Source: an uncultured Flammeovirgaceae bacterium
GTDB lineage: Bacteria; Bacteroidota; Bacteroidia; Cytophagales; MED-G16
Direction of reading: 5' to 3'
Length of the DNA: 64,000 nucleotides
NCBI GenBank assembly: GCA_913052485.1
Contig: CAJXDN010000005.1
Span: 1-64,000, forward strand
Part shown: one piece after another, positions 1-10,231 of the stretch
Layout of the letters: each line of letters starts with the position of its first letter
Position numbering within the stretch: the first letter of the stretch is position 1
Program-made: the position numbers and the translations under genes
The notes under the pieces: model-generated
The model's database searches: none
Seen by the model: only the letters and a program-made list of their open reading frames with translations
Told to the model about the DNA's origin: nothing

Positions 1-36
1 AAGGTAATTATTGACATAAGCAAATTGAATAATTTT

Positions 37-44
37 TAAATTTG
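37..44 (+). promoter_or_regulatory. Putative Bacteroidota -7 promoter element (TAAATTTG) upstream of phoH
   Basis: Exact match to TAnnTTTG; TTG of 'attgac' lies about 23 bp upstream; phoH begins at 69. Confidence 0.45.
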
Positions 45-68
45 CATCAAAAAAAGATATAATAAATT

Positions 69-986
69 TTGGTAGAAAAAGTAATTAATCTGGATGACAT
101 CGAATTAGTTGGATTCCTGGGAGTAAAAAACAAGAATATCCAAGAAATTGAGACAGCATTTCCTAAAACAAAAATTATTTCAAGAGGAAATAAAATCTCT
201 ATCAAAGGTAACAAGGATCAACTCCATGAGGTAGAAAAAATAATAAGATCTCTCGTTATTCATTACGAAAAATTTGGAAAAATTGATAGAAAAATTGTTT
301 TGAGTCATATCCGAAATGGTTTCAGTAATGAAGAAAAAGAAGTAATTATTTATGGATCCTCTGGTAAAAAGATTATTGCTAAAACATCAAATCAAAAGAG
401 AATAATAGACCTTCACAATAAAAATGATTTACTTTTTGTAATTGGTCCTGCCGGAACAGGTAAAACATATGTCAGCGTTGCTTTAGGTGTGAAAGCATTG
501 AAAGAAAAAAAAATAAAAAAAATTATTATTACAAGACCAGTAGTAGAGGCTGGTGAGAATTTAGGTTTTCTTCCTGGTGATTTACAAGATAAAATTGACC
601 CTTATCTTAAACCAATTTACGATGCTTTAGAGGATATGATTCCAATTCAAAAAATGAAAAAATTTATAGAAAACAAAACCATTGAAATCGCACCACTAGC
701 TTATATGAGAGGGAGAACATTAAAGAATGCTTTCATATTATTGGATGAAGCTCAAAATACAACTGAGTCTCAACTTAAGATGTTTCTTACAAGGTTAGGT
801 CAAAACTCTAAGATGATAGTTACTGGTGACATATCTCAAATTGATTTAAGAAAAAATCAGTCATCTGGTTTAGTTGATGCTAAAAATAAGTTAAATAATA
901 TAGAGGGAATAGGATTCACTCACTTAGATAGTTCCGATGTACTTAGACATAGCTTAGTAAAAAAAATACTCGACAAATATCAATAA
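69..986 (+). CDS. phoH: PhoH family ATPase
   Basis: Walker A GPAGTGKT, FILLDEAQN Walker B-type motif, MIVTGDISQIDL; TTG start. Confidence 0.9.
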   Translation: MVEKVINLDDIELVGFLGVKNKNIQEIETAFPKTKIISRGNKISIKGNKDQLHEVEKIIRSLVIHYEKFGKIDRKIVLSHIRNGFSNEEKEVIIYGSSGKKIIAKTSNQKRIIDLHNKNDLLFVIGPAGTGKTYVSVALGVKALKEKKIKKIIITRPVVEAGENLGFLPGDLQDKIDPYLKPIYDALEDMIPIQKMKKFIENKTIEIAPLAYMRGRTLKNAFILLDEAQNTTESQLKMFLTRLGQNSKMIVTGDISQIDLRKNQSSGLVDAKNKLNNIEGIGFTHLDSSDVLRHSLVKKILDKYQ

Positions 987-988
987 TC

Positions 989-1627
989 ATGAATTACGTT
1001 ATAGATTATGACTCAACATTTATTCAAGTTGAGTCACTAGATGAATTATCAAAGACCTCTAAAAGTTATAACCTAAAAAATCAAAAAGAAATTGAGAAAA
1101 TTACAAACATGGGAATGGATGGAAAAATTTCATTTTCTGAATCGTTAGAAAGAAGAATAAAACTAATCAATTCAAGTATAGAAGATATCAGAAGTACTCT
1201 TGAAGTTTTGGAGAATAGAATTACAATTTCATTTCTAAAAAACAAAAATTTTTTTAAAACAAATTCAGATAAGATCTTTATAGTTTCAAGTGGTTTTCAC
1301 GAACTAATAGATCCAATTGTTTTAAAGTTTGGTATCAAAAAAGAACACATATTCGCAAATAACTTTTTATTTAAAGATAAAAATATTGTAGGATTTGATA
1401 GAAATAACCCACTCAGTAGGTCAAAAGGTAAAGTTGAAATTATTAAACGTTTAAATTTAAAAGGTAAAGTTTTAGTTATAGGAGATGGTTATACTGACTA
1501 TGAAATTAAGAAAGACGGCTATGCAGATTCTTTTTTCCTTTTTACTGAAAATATAAAAAGAGATTCTATTGTCAAAAGTGCTGATTATTTACTAAAATCG
1601 CTTGATGAACTTTTTAAAATCATTTAA
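989..1627 (+). CDS. serB: HAD-family phosphatase, probable phosphoserine phosphatase
   Basis: HAD motif I DYDST, late motif VLVIGDGYTDYEI; overlaps a SerA gene (TAATG) with SerC-like gene next. Confidence 0.75.
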   Translation: MNYVIDYDSTFIQVESLDELSKTSKSYNLKNQKEIEKITNMGMDGKISFSESLERRIKLINSSIEDIRSTLEVLENRITISFLKNKNFFKTNSDKIFIVSSGFHELIDPIVLKFGIKKEHIFANNFLFKDKNIVGFDRNNPLSRSKGKVEIIKRLNLKGKVLVIGDGYTDYEIKKDGYADSFFLFTENIKRDSIVKSADYLLKSLDELFKII

Positions 1628-2853
1628 TGAAATCTTTATCTTTCCCAAAGTCAAAAATTAATGTTTTACTTCTTGAAAAACTAGATAAATCCGCCGAAGA
1701 AAAATTCAAAAAAGAAGGATATAATGTTGAAATTTTTGAGGGCAGTTTGGACGAAGGTGAACTAATAAAAAAAATTAAAAATATTTCTATACTCGGCATA
1801 AGATCAAAAACAGTTATCTCAAAAAAAGTTATTGATTCTGCTGAGAGACTGTTAAGTGTTGGTGCATTCTGTATTGGAACAAATCAAATAGACCTCAAGC
1901 ATTGTTCCAACAACGGTATAGCTGTATTTAATGCACCATACAGTAATACTCGATCTGTTGTCGAAATAGTAATTGCTCAAATAATAAATTTATTAAGATC
2001 AATAGTAAAAAAATCAAATGAAATGCATGAAGGAAAGTGGAGTAAAGACTCAATAAATTCTCACGAAATACGTAATAAAACGATTGGAATTATTGGGTAT
2101 GGAAATATAGGTTCCCAATTATCAGTGTTATGTGAGTCATTAGGCATGAACGTATTGTATTTCGATAAATTAGACAAACTTTCAATCGGAAATGCTAAGA
2201 AAGTGTCTTCACTTCATGAGTTACTAAAAGAATCAGATATAGTTTCACTTCATGTTGATGGAAGTGAAGAAAATTCAAATTTTATTAGTGGTAAAGAATT
2301 TGAAATGATGAAAAAGAATTCAATATTAATAAATTACAGTAGAGGCAACATCGTTGATATTAATGCATTAAAAAAATATCTAGTAAATAATAAACTATTA
2401 GGTGCAGCTATTGATGTGTTCCCAAAGGAGCCATTAAATAATTCAGAAAAATTTCAATCAGAGCTTATGGGAATTAAAAATTTAATTTTATCACCTCATA
2501 TCGGTGGAAGCACAAAAGAAGCTCAAAAAAATATTGGCAATTACGTACCAAATAAAATAATTGATTTCATTAATACTGGTAACACCTCAAACTGTGTAAA
2601 CTTCCCTACATTATCACTACCCGAACAAAGAGAATCACATAGGTTTATACATATTCATAAAAATGAGCCGGGTGTACTTCTCAATATAAATAAAATAATA
2701 TCGAGTTTTGATATTAATATCAAAGGGCAATACCTAAAAACCAAAGAAGATATTGGATATGTAATTACAGATATTGATAGAGAATATGATAAATCAGTTA
2801 TCAAAAAATTAAAAGAAGTAAATCACACAATAAAACTTAGGGTACTATACTAA
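1627..2853 (+). CDS. serA: D-3-phosphoglycerate dehydrogenase, with C-terminal ACT-like region
   Basis: GIIGYGNIGSQ Rossmann motif, NYSRGNIVD, LSPHIGGST; about 408 aa like E. coli-type SerA. Confidence 0.9.
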   Translation: MKSLSFPKSKINVLLLEKLDKSAEEKFKKEGYNVEIFEGSLDEGELIKKIKNISILGIRSKTVISKKVIDSAERLLSVGAFCIGTNQIDLKHCSNNGIAVFNAPYSNTRSVVEIVIAQIINLLRSIVKKSNEMHEGKWSKDSINSHEIRNKTIGIIGYGNIGSQLSVLCESLGMNVLYFDKLDKLSIGNAKKVSSLHELLKESDIVSLHVDGSEENSNFISGKEFEMMKKNSILINYSRGNIVDINALKKYLVNNKLLGAAIDVFPKEPLNNSEKFQSELMGIKNLILSPHIGGSTKEAQKNIGNYVPNKIIDFINTGNTSNCVNFPTLSLPEQRESHRFIHIHKNEPGVLLNINKIISSFDINIKGQYLKTKEDIGYVITDIDREYDKSVIKKLKEVNHTIKLRVLY

Positions 2854-2854
2854 G

Positions 2855-3919
2855 ATGAAAAAAATTTTTTTTACTCCTGGCCCCTCGGAACTGTTCTTTA
2901 CTGTTGAAGAACACATTAAAGAAGGTATAAGAAATAATATATATTCTATTTCTCACAGGAGTAATGAATTTAAGATAATATATGAGGAATGCGTTTCGAG
3001 GTTAAAAGACTTACTAAGTATACCTAACAACTACAATGTTGGGTTTTTATCTTCTACTAACGAAATCTGGGAGAGAATTATCCAAAATCTTATATTAGAA
3101 GATTCTGGACACTGTGTTAATGGTTCTTTCTCTAAAAAGTTTCATGACTTTGCTTTACTCAATAAAATTAATGCTAAATCATATTCTTTTGATATGAAAG
3201 AATATATTGTTGATGATATTCCTAACACACATGAATTACTTGCACTTACTCTCAATGAGACAAGTACCGGAATTATGTGTTCAAGAGAAAAGATTTCTGA
3301 AATTAGGTCTAAAATTAAAAATTCAATCATTGCCCTAGACTGTGTTAGTGGAATTCCATCTATTCCATTTAACATCAATGATGTAGATACTTTTTATTTT
3401 TCTGTTCAAAAATGCTTTGGATTACCCTCTGGACTTGGTGTATGGGTATACAACGAAAAATGTCTTGAAAAGCATCTTAAAATAAAAGAAAAAAAAATTA
3501 CAGGAACTTATCATTCTCTTCAAAGAATTCATGAAATGTCATTAAAATATCAGACACCTGAAACTCCAAACGTACTCGGAATTTATGTATTTAGCAAAGT
3601 TTTAAAAGATATGATGAATATAGGAATTGATAATATAGTAAGAGATACCAACTATAAATCATCTCTGCTATATAATACAATTAATAATCATAGTGATCTT
3701 GATAGTTTTATAAAAAATAAGGAAATTCAATCAAAAACTGTAATTGTCGCAAATTGTAAAAATGAAAGCGATATGTATATAAATGCCATGAAAGAGAGGG
3801 GTTTTATTTTAGGAAAAGGATACGGATCAGGAAAAAATCAAATTAGAATAGCTAACTTTCCCACACACTCCAAAGAAGTTTTTGAACTTCTTTGTGATGA
3901 ACTAACCCTTATAAAATGA
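2855..3919 (+). CDS. serC: Class V aminotransferase, phosphoserine aminotransferase-like
   Basis: FTPGPSE N-terminus, ALDCVSG, SVQKCFGLPSGLGV PLP-lysine motif; operon context with serA. Confidence 0.75.
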   Translation: MKKIFFTPGPSELFFTVEEHIKEGIRNNIYSISHRSNEFKIIYEECVSRLKDLLSIPNNYNVGFLSSTNEIWERIIQNLILEDSGHCVNGSFSKKFHDFALLNKINAKSYSFDMKEYIVDDIPNTHELLALTLNETSTGIMCSREKISEIRSKIKNSIIALDCVSGIPSIPFNINDVDTFYFSVQKCFGLPSGLGVWVYNEKCLEKHLKIKEKKITGTYHSLQRIHEMSLKYQTPETPNVLGIYVFSKVLKDMMNIGIDNIVRDTNYKSSLLYNTINNHSDLDSFIKNKEIQSKTVIVANCKNESDMYINAMKERGFILGKGYGSGKNQIRIANFPTHSKEVFELLCDELTLIK

Positions 3920-4677
3920 AAAATGCAGTTGTAACAGGCGGAGCAAGTGGAATCGGCCTTGAATTTGTCAAACTTCTGATAGATGACAATTACAAAGTCT
4001 TCATTGTTGATAATAACGAAGAGAACTTAGATGGTTTACATAACATAATTTGTTCAGATAAATTTCAGCCAATCAAGTTAGATTTATCAAAAGTAACATC
4101 ACCTAAAATAATTCATGAAAAACTTAAAAAAGAAAATATTGATGTCTTGATTAATAATGCTGGCTTTGGAACTTTTGGAAAATTTTATAAAACTAAATGG
4201 GAAAGAGATGCGGAGATGATTAATCTTCATGTACTCAACACAGCACATTTAACAAAACTCTTTCTTAAAGATATGATTAAAAGAAATGAGGGGAAAATAT
4301 TAAATATATCCTCAGTTGCCGCATTCCAGCCAGGACCTATGATGTCACTTTACTATGCTACAAAAGCATTTATTTTACATTTTACTGAAGCAATATCTAA
4401 CGAGGTAAAAGATAAAAATATTACTATATCCGTTCTGTGTCCAGGACAAACTAAAACAAACTTCCAAGACTATTTGTCAACTAAAAAAAATAAAATAAGT
4501 TTTAACACAGGCTGTCCAATTGAGGTTGCAAAATATGGATATAATGCATTAAAAAATAATATCACAGTATCTGTACCTGGTTTTATGAATAAGATAATAG
4601 TCCTATTAAATAGGTTACTACCTAGATCAACGTCTGTTAATCTTGTTAGATATATCCAAGAAAAAAACAGAGATTAA
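3916..4677 (+). CDS. SDR family NAD(P)-dependent oxidoreductase
   Basis: TGGASGIG, NNAGFG, YYATKAF SDR motifs. Confidence 0.88.
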   Translation: MKNAVVTGGASGIGLEFVKLLIDDNYKVFIVDNNEENLDGLHNIICSDKFQPIKLDLSKVTSPKIIHEKLKKENIDVLINNAGFGTFGKFYKTKWERDAEMINLHVLNTAHLTKLFLKDMIKRNEGKILNISSVAAFQPGPMMSLYYATKAFILHFTEAISNEVKDKNITISVLCPGQTKTNFQDYLSTKKNKISFNTGCPIEVAKYGYNALKNNITVSVPGFMNKIIVLLNRLLPRSTSVNLVRYIQEKNRD

Positions 4678-4722
4678 ATTATCTTTAAATTCATTATCAA
4701 ATATTTCAAATTATTAAAATAA

Positions 4723-6750
4723 ATGGATAGGGATCTAATCAAAAATAAAATAAAAGTCCTCAGAGATGAGTTAGATTTCCATAATAAATTATACTATGAT
4801 GAAAACAAGAATATTATTTCTGACTATGAGTATGACCTAAAAATGAAAGAATTAATTACTTTGGAGGAAACCTATCCAGAGTTCAAAAATAAAACATCTC
4901 CTAGTGTAAAGGTTGGAGGAAAAATTACAAAAGAATTTAATTCCTTTAAGCATGAAGAGAAAATGTTATCCTTGTCTAACACATACTCAGATGAAGATTT
5001 AAATGATTTTGATAAGAGAGTTAAAAAAATAATTGATAAAAATGATGTCGAGTACGTATGTGAATTAAAATACGATGGAATTGCACTAAGTATTCAATAC
5101 GAAAATAATATTTTTAGAAGAGCTTTAACTAGAGGAGATGGAAATTATGGTGACGATATCTCTAACAATGTGTTAACTATCAAGACCCTACCAATTAAAT
5201 TAAAAAATAATGAGATATTAAACTTAGAAGTTAGAGGTGAGGCGTTCATATCTAAAAGCAATTTCAAATTATTAAATGAAGAAAAAAAATTAAAAGGAGA
5301 ACAATTATTTTCAAACCCTAGAAATACCGCATCTGGTTCTCTCAAATTACAAGACTCGTCAGAAGTCTCAAAACGAAAGATAAATTGTTATATATATTCT
5401 CTTAAAACCAATTCTGGTATAATCAGCACCCATGAAAAATGTTTAGACTATCTTAAATCGATAGGATTTAATGTCCCTGAAACTTATAAAAAATGTAAAA
5501 ACATTAAAGAGGTAAAAAATTATATTAGATATTGGGAGTCAAGAAGATATGATTTAGATGTAGAAACTGATGGGATTGTAATTAAAGTCAATAAGCTAAA
5601 CTACCAGAAAGTATTAGGTAACACAAGTAAAAGTCCAAGATGGGCAATAGCTTATAAGTATAAGGCTGAAAGTAAGGTAACAAGGGTTAGAGATATTATC
5701 TTTCAAGTTGGTAGAACAGGAGCAGTTACACCTGTTGCAATGCTTGATCCTATATCAATTGGAGGATCCATTGTGAAAAGGGCTTCACTACATAATCATA
5801 ATGAGATTATGAGACTTGATGTGAGGTTAAACGATTACGTGAATATCGAAAAGGGAGGAGAAATTATTCCCAAGATCACATCTGTCATCAGAGAAAAGAG
5901 AAATAAAAATTCAAAGAAATTTTTATTTACAACTAGCTGTCCTTCATGTGGATCAAAACTAGAAATTACAGATAATCAAGCTGTATCATATTGTAAAAAT
6001 TATAATGACTGTAAGCCACAAGTATCAGGTAGAGTTGAACATTTTATTAGTAAAAATGCAATGGATATTGATAAATTAGGTCCAGAGACAATTAAAGGCT
6101 TTATAGATAATAAGATTATTAAAGTACCAGCTGACCTTTATAATATAGAATATAATGATATAATCAATCTAGAATTTAAATTAGAGGAAAAGGGGAAAGT
6201 AAGATCATTAAAAGAAAAGTCATGTAATAATATTTTAACAAGTATTGAAAAATCAAAATCCAAGCCGTTTTCAAACCTACTTTTTGGATTAGGAATTAGA
6301 TTTGTAGGAAAAACAACTGCCGAAAAATTATCAAATCATTTTAAAAGTATTGATAATATAATAAATGCGTCTTACGAGGAAATTATAGGAGTTGATGAAA
6401 TTGGTGAAAAAATAGCTGAAAGTGTCACGATGTTCTTCTCAGATGAGACAAATATTACTCATATCCAAAATTTAAAATATGCTGGGTTGAAATTAGAGGA
6501 AGATAGAATCTCAAATTTGTCAAATAAACTTAGAGATTTAATTTTTGTAATTTCGGGTAAGTTTCTTAATTTTTCAAGAGATGAAATACAAGATAAAATC
6601 AAACTTAATGGAGGTAAAATATCCAAATCCTTATCCTCCAAGACAGATTTTTTAATTTCCGGTGAAAATATGGGGCCAAAAAAGAAGATAAAAGCTGAAG
6701 ATCTTGGAACTAAAATAATTTCTGAAGATGACTTTATTTCAATGATATGA
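4723..6750 (+). CDS. ligA: NAD-dependent DNA ligase LigA
   Basis: CELKYDGIALS adenylation motif, CPSCGSKL zinc finger, HhH region, C-terminal BRCT domain. Confidence 0.96.
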   Translation: MDRDLIKNKIKVLRDELDFHNKLYYDENKNIISDYEYDLKMKELITLEETYPEFKNKTSPSVKVGGKITKEFNSFKHEEKMLSLSNTYSDEDLNDFDKRVKKIIDKNDVEYVCELKYDGIALSIQYENNIFRRALTRGDGNYGDDISNNVLTIKTLPIKLKNNEILNLEVRGEAFISKSNFKLLNEEKKLKGEQLFSNPRNTASGSLKLQDSSEVSKRKINCYIYSLKTNSGIISTHEKCLDYLKSIGFNVPETYKKCKNIKEVKNYIRYWESRRYDLDVETDGIVIKVNKLNYQKVLGNTSKSPRWAIAYKYKAESKVTRVRDIIFQVGRTGAVTPVAMLDPISIGGSIVKRASLHNHNEIMRLDVRLNDYVNIEKGGEIIPKITSVIREKRNKNSKKFLFTTSCPSCGSKLEITDNQAVSYCKNYNDCKPQVSGRVEHFISKNAMDIDKLGPETIKGFIDNKIIKVPADLYNIEYNDIINLEFKLEEKGKVRSLKEKSCNNILTSIEKSKSKPFSNLLFGLGIRFVGKTTAEKLSNHFKSIDNIINASYEEIIGVDEIGEKIAESVTMFFSDETNITHIQNLKYAGLKLEEDRISNLSNKLRDLIFVISGKFLNFSRDEIQDKIKLNGGKISKSLSSKTDFLISGENMGPKKKIKAEDLGTKIISEDDFISMI

Positions 6751-7250
6751 AATTTATATTAAACGCAATTAATAAAAGGAAAAGAAAGAGACTTAAAATC
6801 AATAGAGCATCTTTAAGTTACAACAGAGCTAATCACTTTGGAATATTGTATACCTATATAGATGAAAATAAACAAAAAGCTATAAATGATTTTGCAGATA
6901 ATTTAAGGAAAGACGGTAAAAGAGTTGATCTACTTCCTGCAATAACAAAACAGAATGCTGATAATAGGTATTTTAAGACTTTTAAAATTGATGAGGTTAA
7001 TTCATTTGGAACATGGTCAAACAATAATGTCAATTTGTTTATCTATCAACAATATGATTTTATGATATATCCTGACTTAAAACTGAATCCTGAGTTAGAA
7101 AATATAATTATTAACTCGTACTCTAAGTGTAGAATTGGTTTTATTAATTCGAAAACAGATTTATTTGAGCTTGTACTAAGGTCCGATCTGGAGTATGATA
7201 TCTCACACAGACTAAATAAACTTCTTAGGTATCTTAAAAAACTTAAATAA
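6747..7250 (+). CDS. DUF6913-like conserved Bacteroidota protein of unknown function
   Basis: 167 aa, overlaps ligA stop; overall pattern resembles the family seen next to Bacteroidota housekeeping genes. Confidence 0.55.
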   Translation: MKFILNAINKRKRKRLKINRASLSYNRANHFGILYTYIDENKQKAINDFADNLRKDGKRVDLLPAITKQNADNRYFKTFKIDEVNSFGTWSNNNVNLFIYQQYDFMIYPDLKLNPELENIIINSYSKCRIGFINSKTDLFELVLRSDLEYDISHRLNKLLRYLKKLK

Positions 7251-7251
7251 A

Positions 7252-7276
7252 AAAAGGTGGTTAAAAACCACCTTTT
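7252..7276. terminator. Bidirectional intrinsic terminator
   Basis: Perfect 11-bp arms AAAAGGTGGTT/AACCACCTTTT with 3-nt loop between convergent genes. Confidence 0.85.
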
Positions 7277-7301
7277 AAATAAAAACATTTTCTTTTGTTA
7301 A

Positions 7302-7478
7302 TTAAGAAGCGTTTTTCTGTGCTTGAACTTCTTTTCTTACGTCTTGAGCCCAAACCTTTAAAGCTTGCATGCCCTTTCTAACTCTAGTTCCAGCTGCTTT
7401 GTTTCCTTTATCATAAAATTTAGCAAAGTCAGGACCTAAGTCATTCACTAAGCCAGTTAATTCGTCGTATCTACCCAT
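7302..7478 (-). CDS. Histone H1 (Hc1)-like small basic protein, 58 aa
   Basis: Own reverse-complement translation: MGRYDELTGLVNDLGPDFAKFYDKGNKAAGTRVRKGMQALKVWAQDVRKEVQAQKNAS*; resembles Bacteroidota histone H1-like family; absent from the ORF track, whose shortest listed ORF is 60 aa. Confidence 0.85.
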   Translation of the reverse strand: MGRYDELTGLVNDLGPDFAKFYDKGNKAAGTRVRKGMQALKVWAQDVRKEVQAQKNAS

Positions 7479-7569
7479 TATATTATATTTAAATTAAAAA
7501 ATAGTACTTTTTCTAATTTAAAGAAAAAAAACCAATAAATCTACTAGTTAAGGCCGTTTTTTAGATATT

Positions 7570-8820
7570 TTAAGTTAAAACAGCACCTTTTTCGCCCATT
7601 TTCTGGTAAATCCCGTCATCTAACTTCTTTTTTACCTCTTTAAATGCATTTATAGTCTCTTCTACGTCTTCTAAAGTATGGGCAGCTGTCGGAATAACTC
7701 TCAACATAATCACCCCTTTTGGTACAACTGGATAGATTACTCCTGAACAAAAGATATTATATTCTGAACGCAAATCCTTGATAATATTTGTACATTCATA
7801 AACATCACCCTTCAAGATAACTGGAGTTACTGGAGACTGTGTAGTACCAATATTAAAACCATTATCTTTTAATCCACCCTGTATTGCGTTAACAATTTCC
7901 CATAATTTATTTTTATACTCAGGGTTTGATCTCAGTAGTTCAAGTCTTTTTAAATTACCAATTACCAACGGCATAGGTAGAGATTTTGCAAATATTTGCG
8001 ATCTTAATTTATACCTTAAATTGTCTATAATGTCTGCATCACCCGAAACAAAAGCACCGATACTCGCCATTGACTTTGCAAAAGTAGAAAAGAATAAATC
8101 GATACCGTCCTGAACACCTTGCTCCTCACCGGAACCAGCGCCAGTTTTACCCATTGTCCCAAATCCGTGAGCATCATCTACAAGTAATCTAAAATTATAA
8201 TCTTTTTTCAAGGAAACTATTGATGATAGATCTCCCATATTTCCAGACATCCCAAAAACACCCTCAGTTATGACTAGAATACCTCCACCAGTTTCTCCAA
8301 CAATCTTCGTTGCTCTCTCTAATTGACTCTTTAAATTCTCTATATCATTGTGTGGAAAAACAAACCTTTTTCCAATATGCATCCTAAGACCATCAATTAT
8401 ACATGCATGACATTCAGAATCATAAACTACAACGTCTTTTCTATCTAGGAGAGAGTCAACTATCGATAAAACACCTTGATAACCATAATTAAGAAGAATT
8501 GAATCCTCTTTTTGGACAAATTCAGAAAGTTCTTTTTCAAGCTTTTCGTGATGGACTGAATTTCCTGACATCATTCTGGCACCCATTGGGTAAGATAAGC
8601 CCCAGTCTTTAGCAGCTTGAGCATCTGCATTTCTCACTTCAGGATGGTTGGCTAAGCCTAAATAATTATTTAGACTCCAATTTAAAACATTTCCACCTTT
8701 AAACTTCATCCTCGGACCAATTTCACCTTCCAACATTGGAAACATATAGTAGTTGTCGTCAATATGAGAATAAGCGCCGAGAGGCCCTTTATCTTTTAGT
8801 ATTTTTTCAAATAAATCCAT
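7570..8820 (-). CDS. Alpha-oxoamine synthase family PLP enzyme (serine palmitoyltransferase/KBL/capnine-synthase-like)
   Basis: NNYLGLANHPEV, VDDAHGFGTMGKTGAG, FFSTFAKSMASIGAF PLP-lysine region. Confidence 0.85.
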   Translation of the reverse strand: MDLFEKILKDKGPLGAYSHIDDNYYMFPMLEGEIGPRMKFKGGNVLNWSLNNYLGLANHPEVRNADAQAAKDWGLSYPMGARMMSGNSVHHEKLEKELSEFVQKEDSILLNYGYQGVLSIVDSLLDRKDVVVYDSECHACIIDGLRMHIGKRFVFPHNDIENLKSQLERATKIVGETGGGILVITEGVFGMSGNMGDLSSIVSLKKDYNFRLLVDDAHGFGTMGKTGAGSGEEQGVQDGIDLFFSTFAKSMASIGAFVSGDADIIDNLRYKLRSQIFAKSLPMPLVIGNLKRLELLRSNPEYKNKLWEIVNAIQGGLKDNGFNIGTTQSPVTPVILKGDVYECTNIIKDLRSEYNIFCSGVIYPVVPKGVIMLRVIPTAAHTLEDVEETINAFKEVKKKLDDGIYQKMGEKGAVLT

Positions 8821-8862
8821 ATAATTTAATAAGTTTTCGCAAAAGTAATAAGTATAGATATA

Positions 8863-8896
8863 ATAATTAAAAAAACAATAAATTGTTTTTAATTAT
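8863..8896 (-). terminator. AT-rich hairpin, possible terminator of the tolC-adaptor operon
   Basis: Arms ATAATTAAAAAAACAAT/ATTGTTTTTAATTAT (2-nt length difference) just past the adaptor stop codon. Confidence 0.45.
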
Positions 8897-8898
8897 AA

Positions 8899-10230
8899 CT
8901 AATTTGAATTTTCAGATTCTTTTTTCTCATTATCAGATTCACCAACTTTCTTATCATTAACTTTTGTTAGTTCGACTACTGAATCGTCCTTTAATTTTTG
9001 AGAAATGGCAATATATGGTCCACTTATTACCCTATCTTCTGTACTTAGACCAGATAAAATTTCTATATTTTCAAAATCACTAATCCCAGTCTTAACCTGA
9101 ATCATTTTTGTTTTACCATTATCTTCAATAAAGACAACTTGTTTAATAATTTCATTTCCGAGACTATCCTTTTCATTTTTTGTAGTAACAGATGAAATGG
9201 GAACTAAAATTATATCATTTTTCTCTTGAGTAATAATTTCAACACTTGCTGTCATTCCTGGTTTAAATGGATTTTCGATACCCTCTTCTATTGTTAGATC
9301 TCTGAAAGATTCATTTATTACCCTTATTTTAACTTTGAATTCTGTCACGGCGTCTGGAGAGGGTTTTGGGTTTGCAGTACTCGCTATCTCGGTAACTACA
9401 CCCTTAAAAACTTTATCATATGTGTTATATGCATCAACATCAATATTTGTTGTGTCACCAATCTCAACTCTTACTATATCATTTTCATTTACATCCACTC
9501 TCACCTCCATTATTGATAGGTCTGCAATTCTTAGTAACTCTGTTCCCGCCATTTGGGATGTACCAACAACCCTCTCACCTAGCTCGACACTCAAAAGTGA
9601 TACTGTCCCAGTCATGGGAGCTACGATACTTGTTTTCCTAAGATTTTCCTCAGCCTCATCTACGGTTGCCTTTGCACTCCTCACAACATACTCACTTGCC
9701 TTGACACTTTGCTTACTTGACTCTAGGTCTTGGGTTGATACCTTGAAATTAGTTTCTGCAATTTCATATTCGGAATCAGATATGACATTTTGATCAAATA
9801 ACGACTTTTGCCTATTAAATTCAAGTTTAGATCTCAGGTATTGGGCCTCTGACCTTGAAAGATTTGATCTTGAACTAGATAAATTTGCCCTTACTTGGTT
9901 GTAATTTGCTTTTGCACGTTCAAGAGCATTAATAAAATTATCTGGTCTTATCACAACAAGGAGTTTTCCCTCATCAACAAAATCACCCTCCATTATTGTT
10001 AAATCAATAATTTCACCAGGAACTTCAGGACTGACTCGAACCTCTACCTCAGGCTGAATCTCTCCTGAGGCAGTTACAAGTTCAGTAATTTTTCCTGTAG
10101 AAACGTCCTTTACTTCTACATTAATAGGTTTTATTCCACCAAACCACCCCAATCTATTCCCTATACTTAACATAATAATTCCTCCAACTACAAGAGAACC
10201 AATAATCAATAGTGTTTTTTTATTTTTCAT
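8899..10230 (-). CDS. Efflux RND/MacA-type periplasmic adaptor subunit (HlyD family)
   Basis: N-terminal TM, biotinyl-lipoyl-like and coiled-coil regions, TSIVAPMTGTVSLL, GMTASVEI. Confidence 0.9.
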   Translation of the reverse strand: MKNKKTLLIIGSLVVGGIIMLSIGNRLGWFGGIKPINVEVKDVSTGKITELVTASGEIQPEVEVRVSPEVPGEIIDLTIMEGDFVDEGKLLVVIRPDNFINALERAKANYNQVRANLSSSRSNLSRSEAQYLRSKLEFNRQKSLFDQNVISDSEYEIAETNFKVSTQDLESSKQSVKASEYVVRSAKATVDEAEENLRKTSIVAPMTGTVSLLSVELGERVVGTSQMAGTELLRIADLSIMEVRVDVNENDIVRVEIGDTTNIDVDAYNTYDKVFKGVVTEIASTANPKPSPDAVTEFKVKIRVINESFRDLTIEEGIENPFKPGMTASVEIITQEKNDIILVPISSVTTKNEKDSLGNEIIKQVVFIEDNGKTKMIQVKTGISDFENIEILSGLSTEDRVISGPYIAISQKLKDDSVVELTKVNDKKVGESDNEKKESENSN

Positions 10231-10231
10231 G

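Noticed and set aside
9335-9793. 152-aa plus-strand ORF (and 9420..9641) inside the adaptor gene
   Set aside because: Antisense to a well-supported RND adaptor CDS; low-complexity Ser/Thr/Val translation; no motif.
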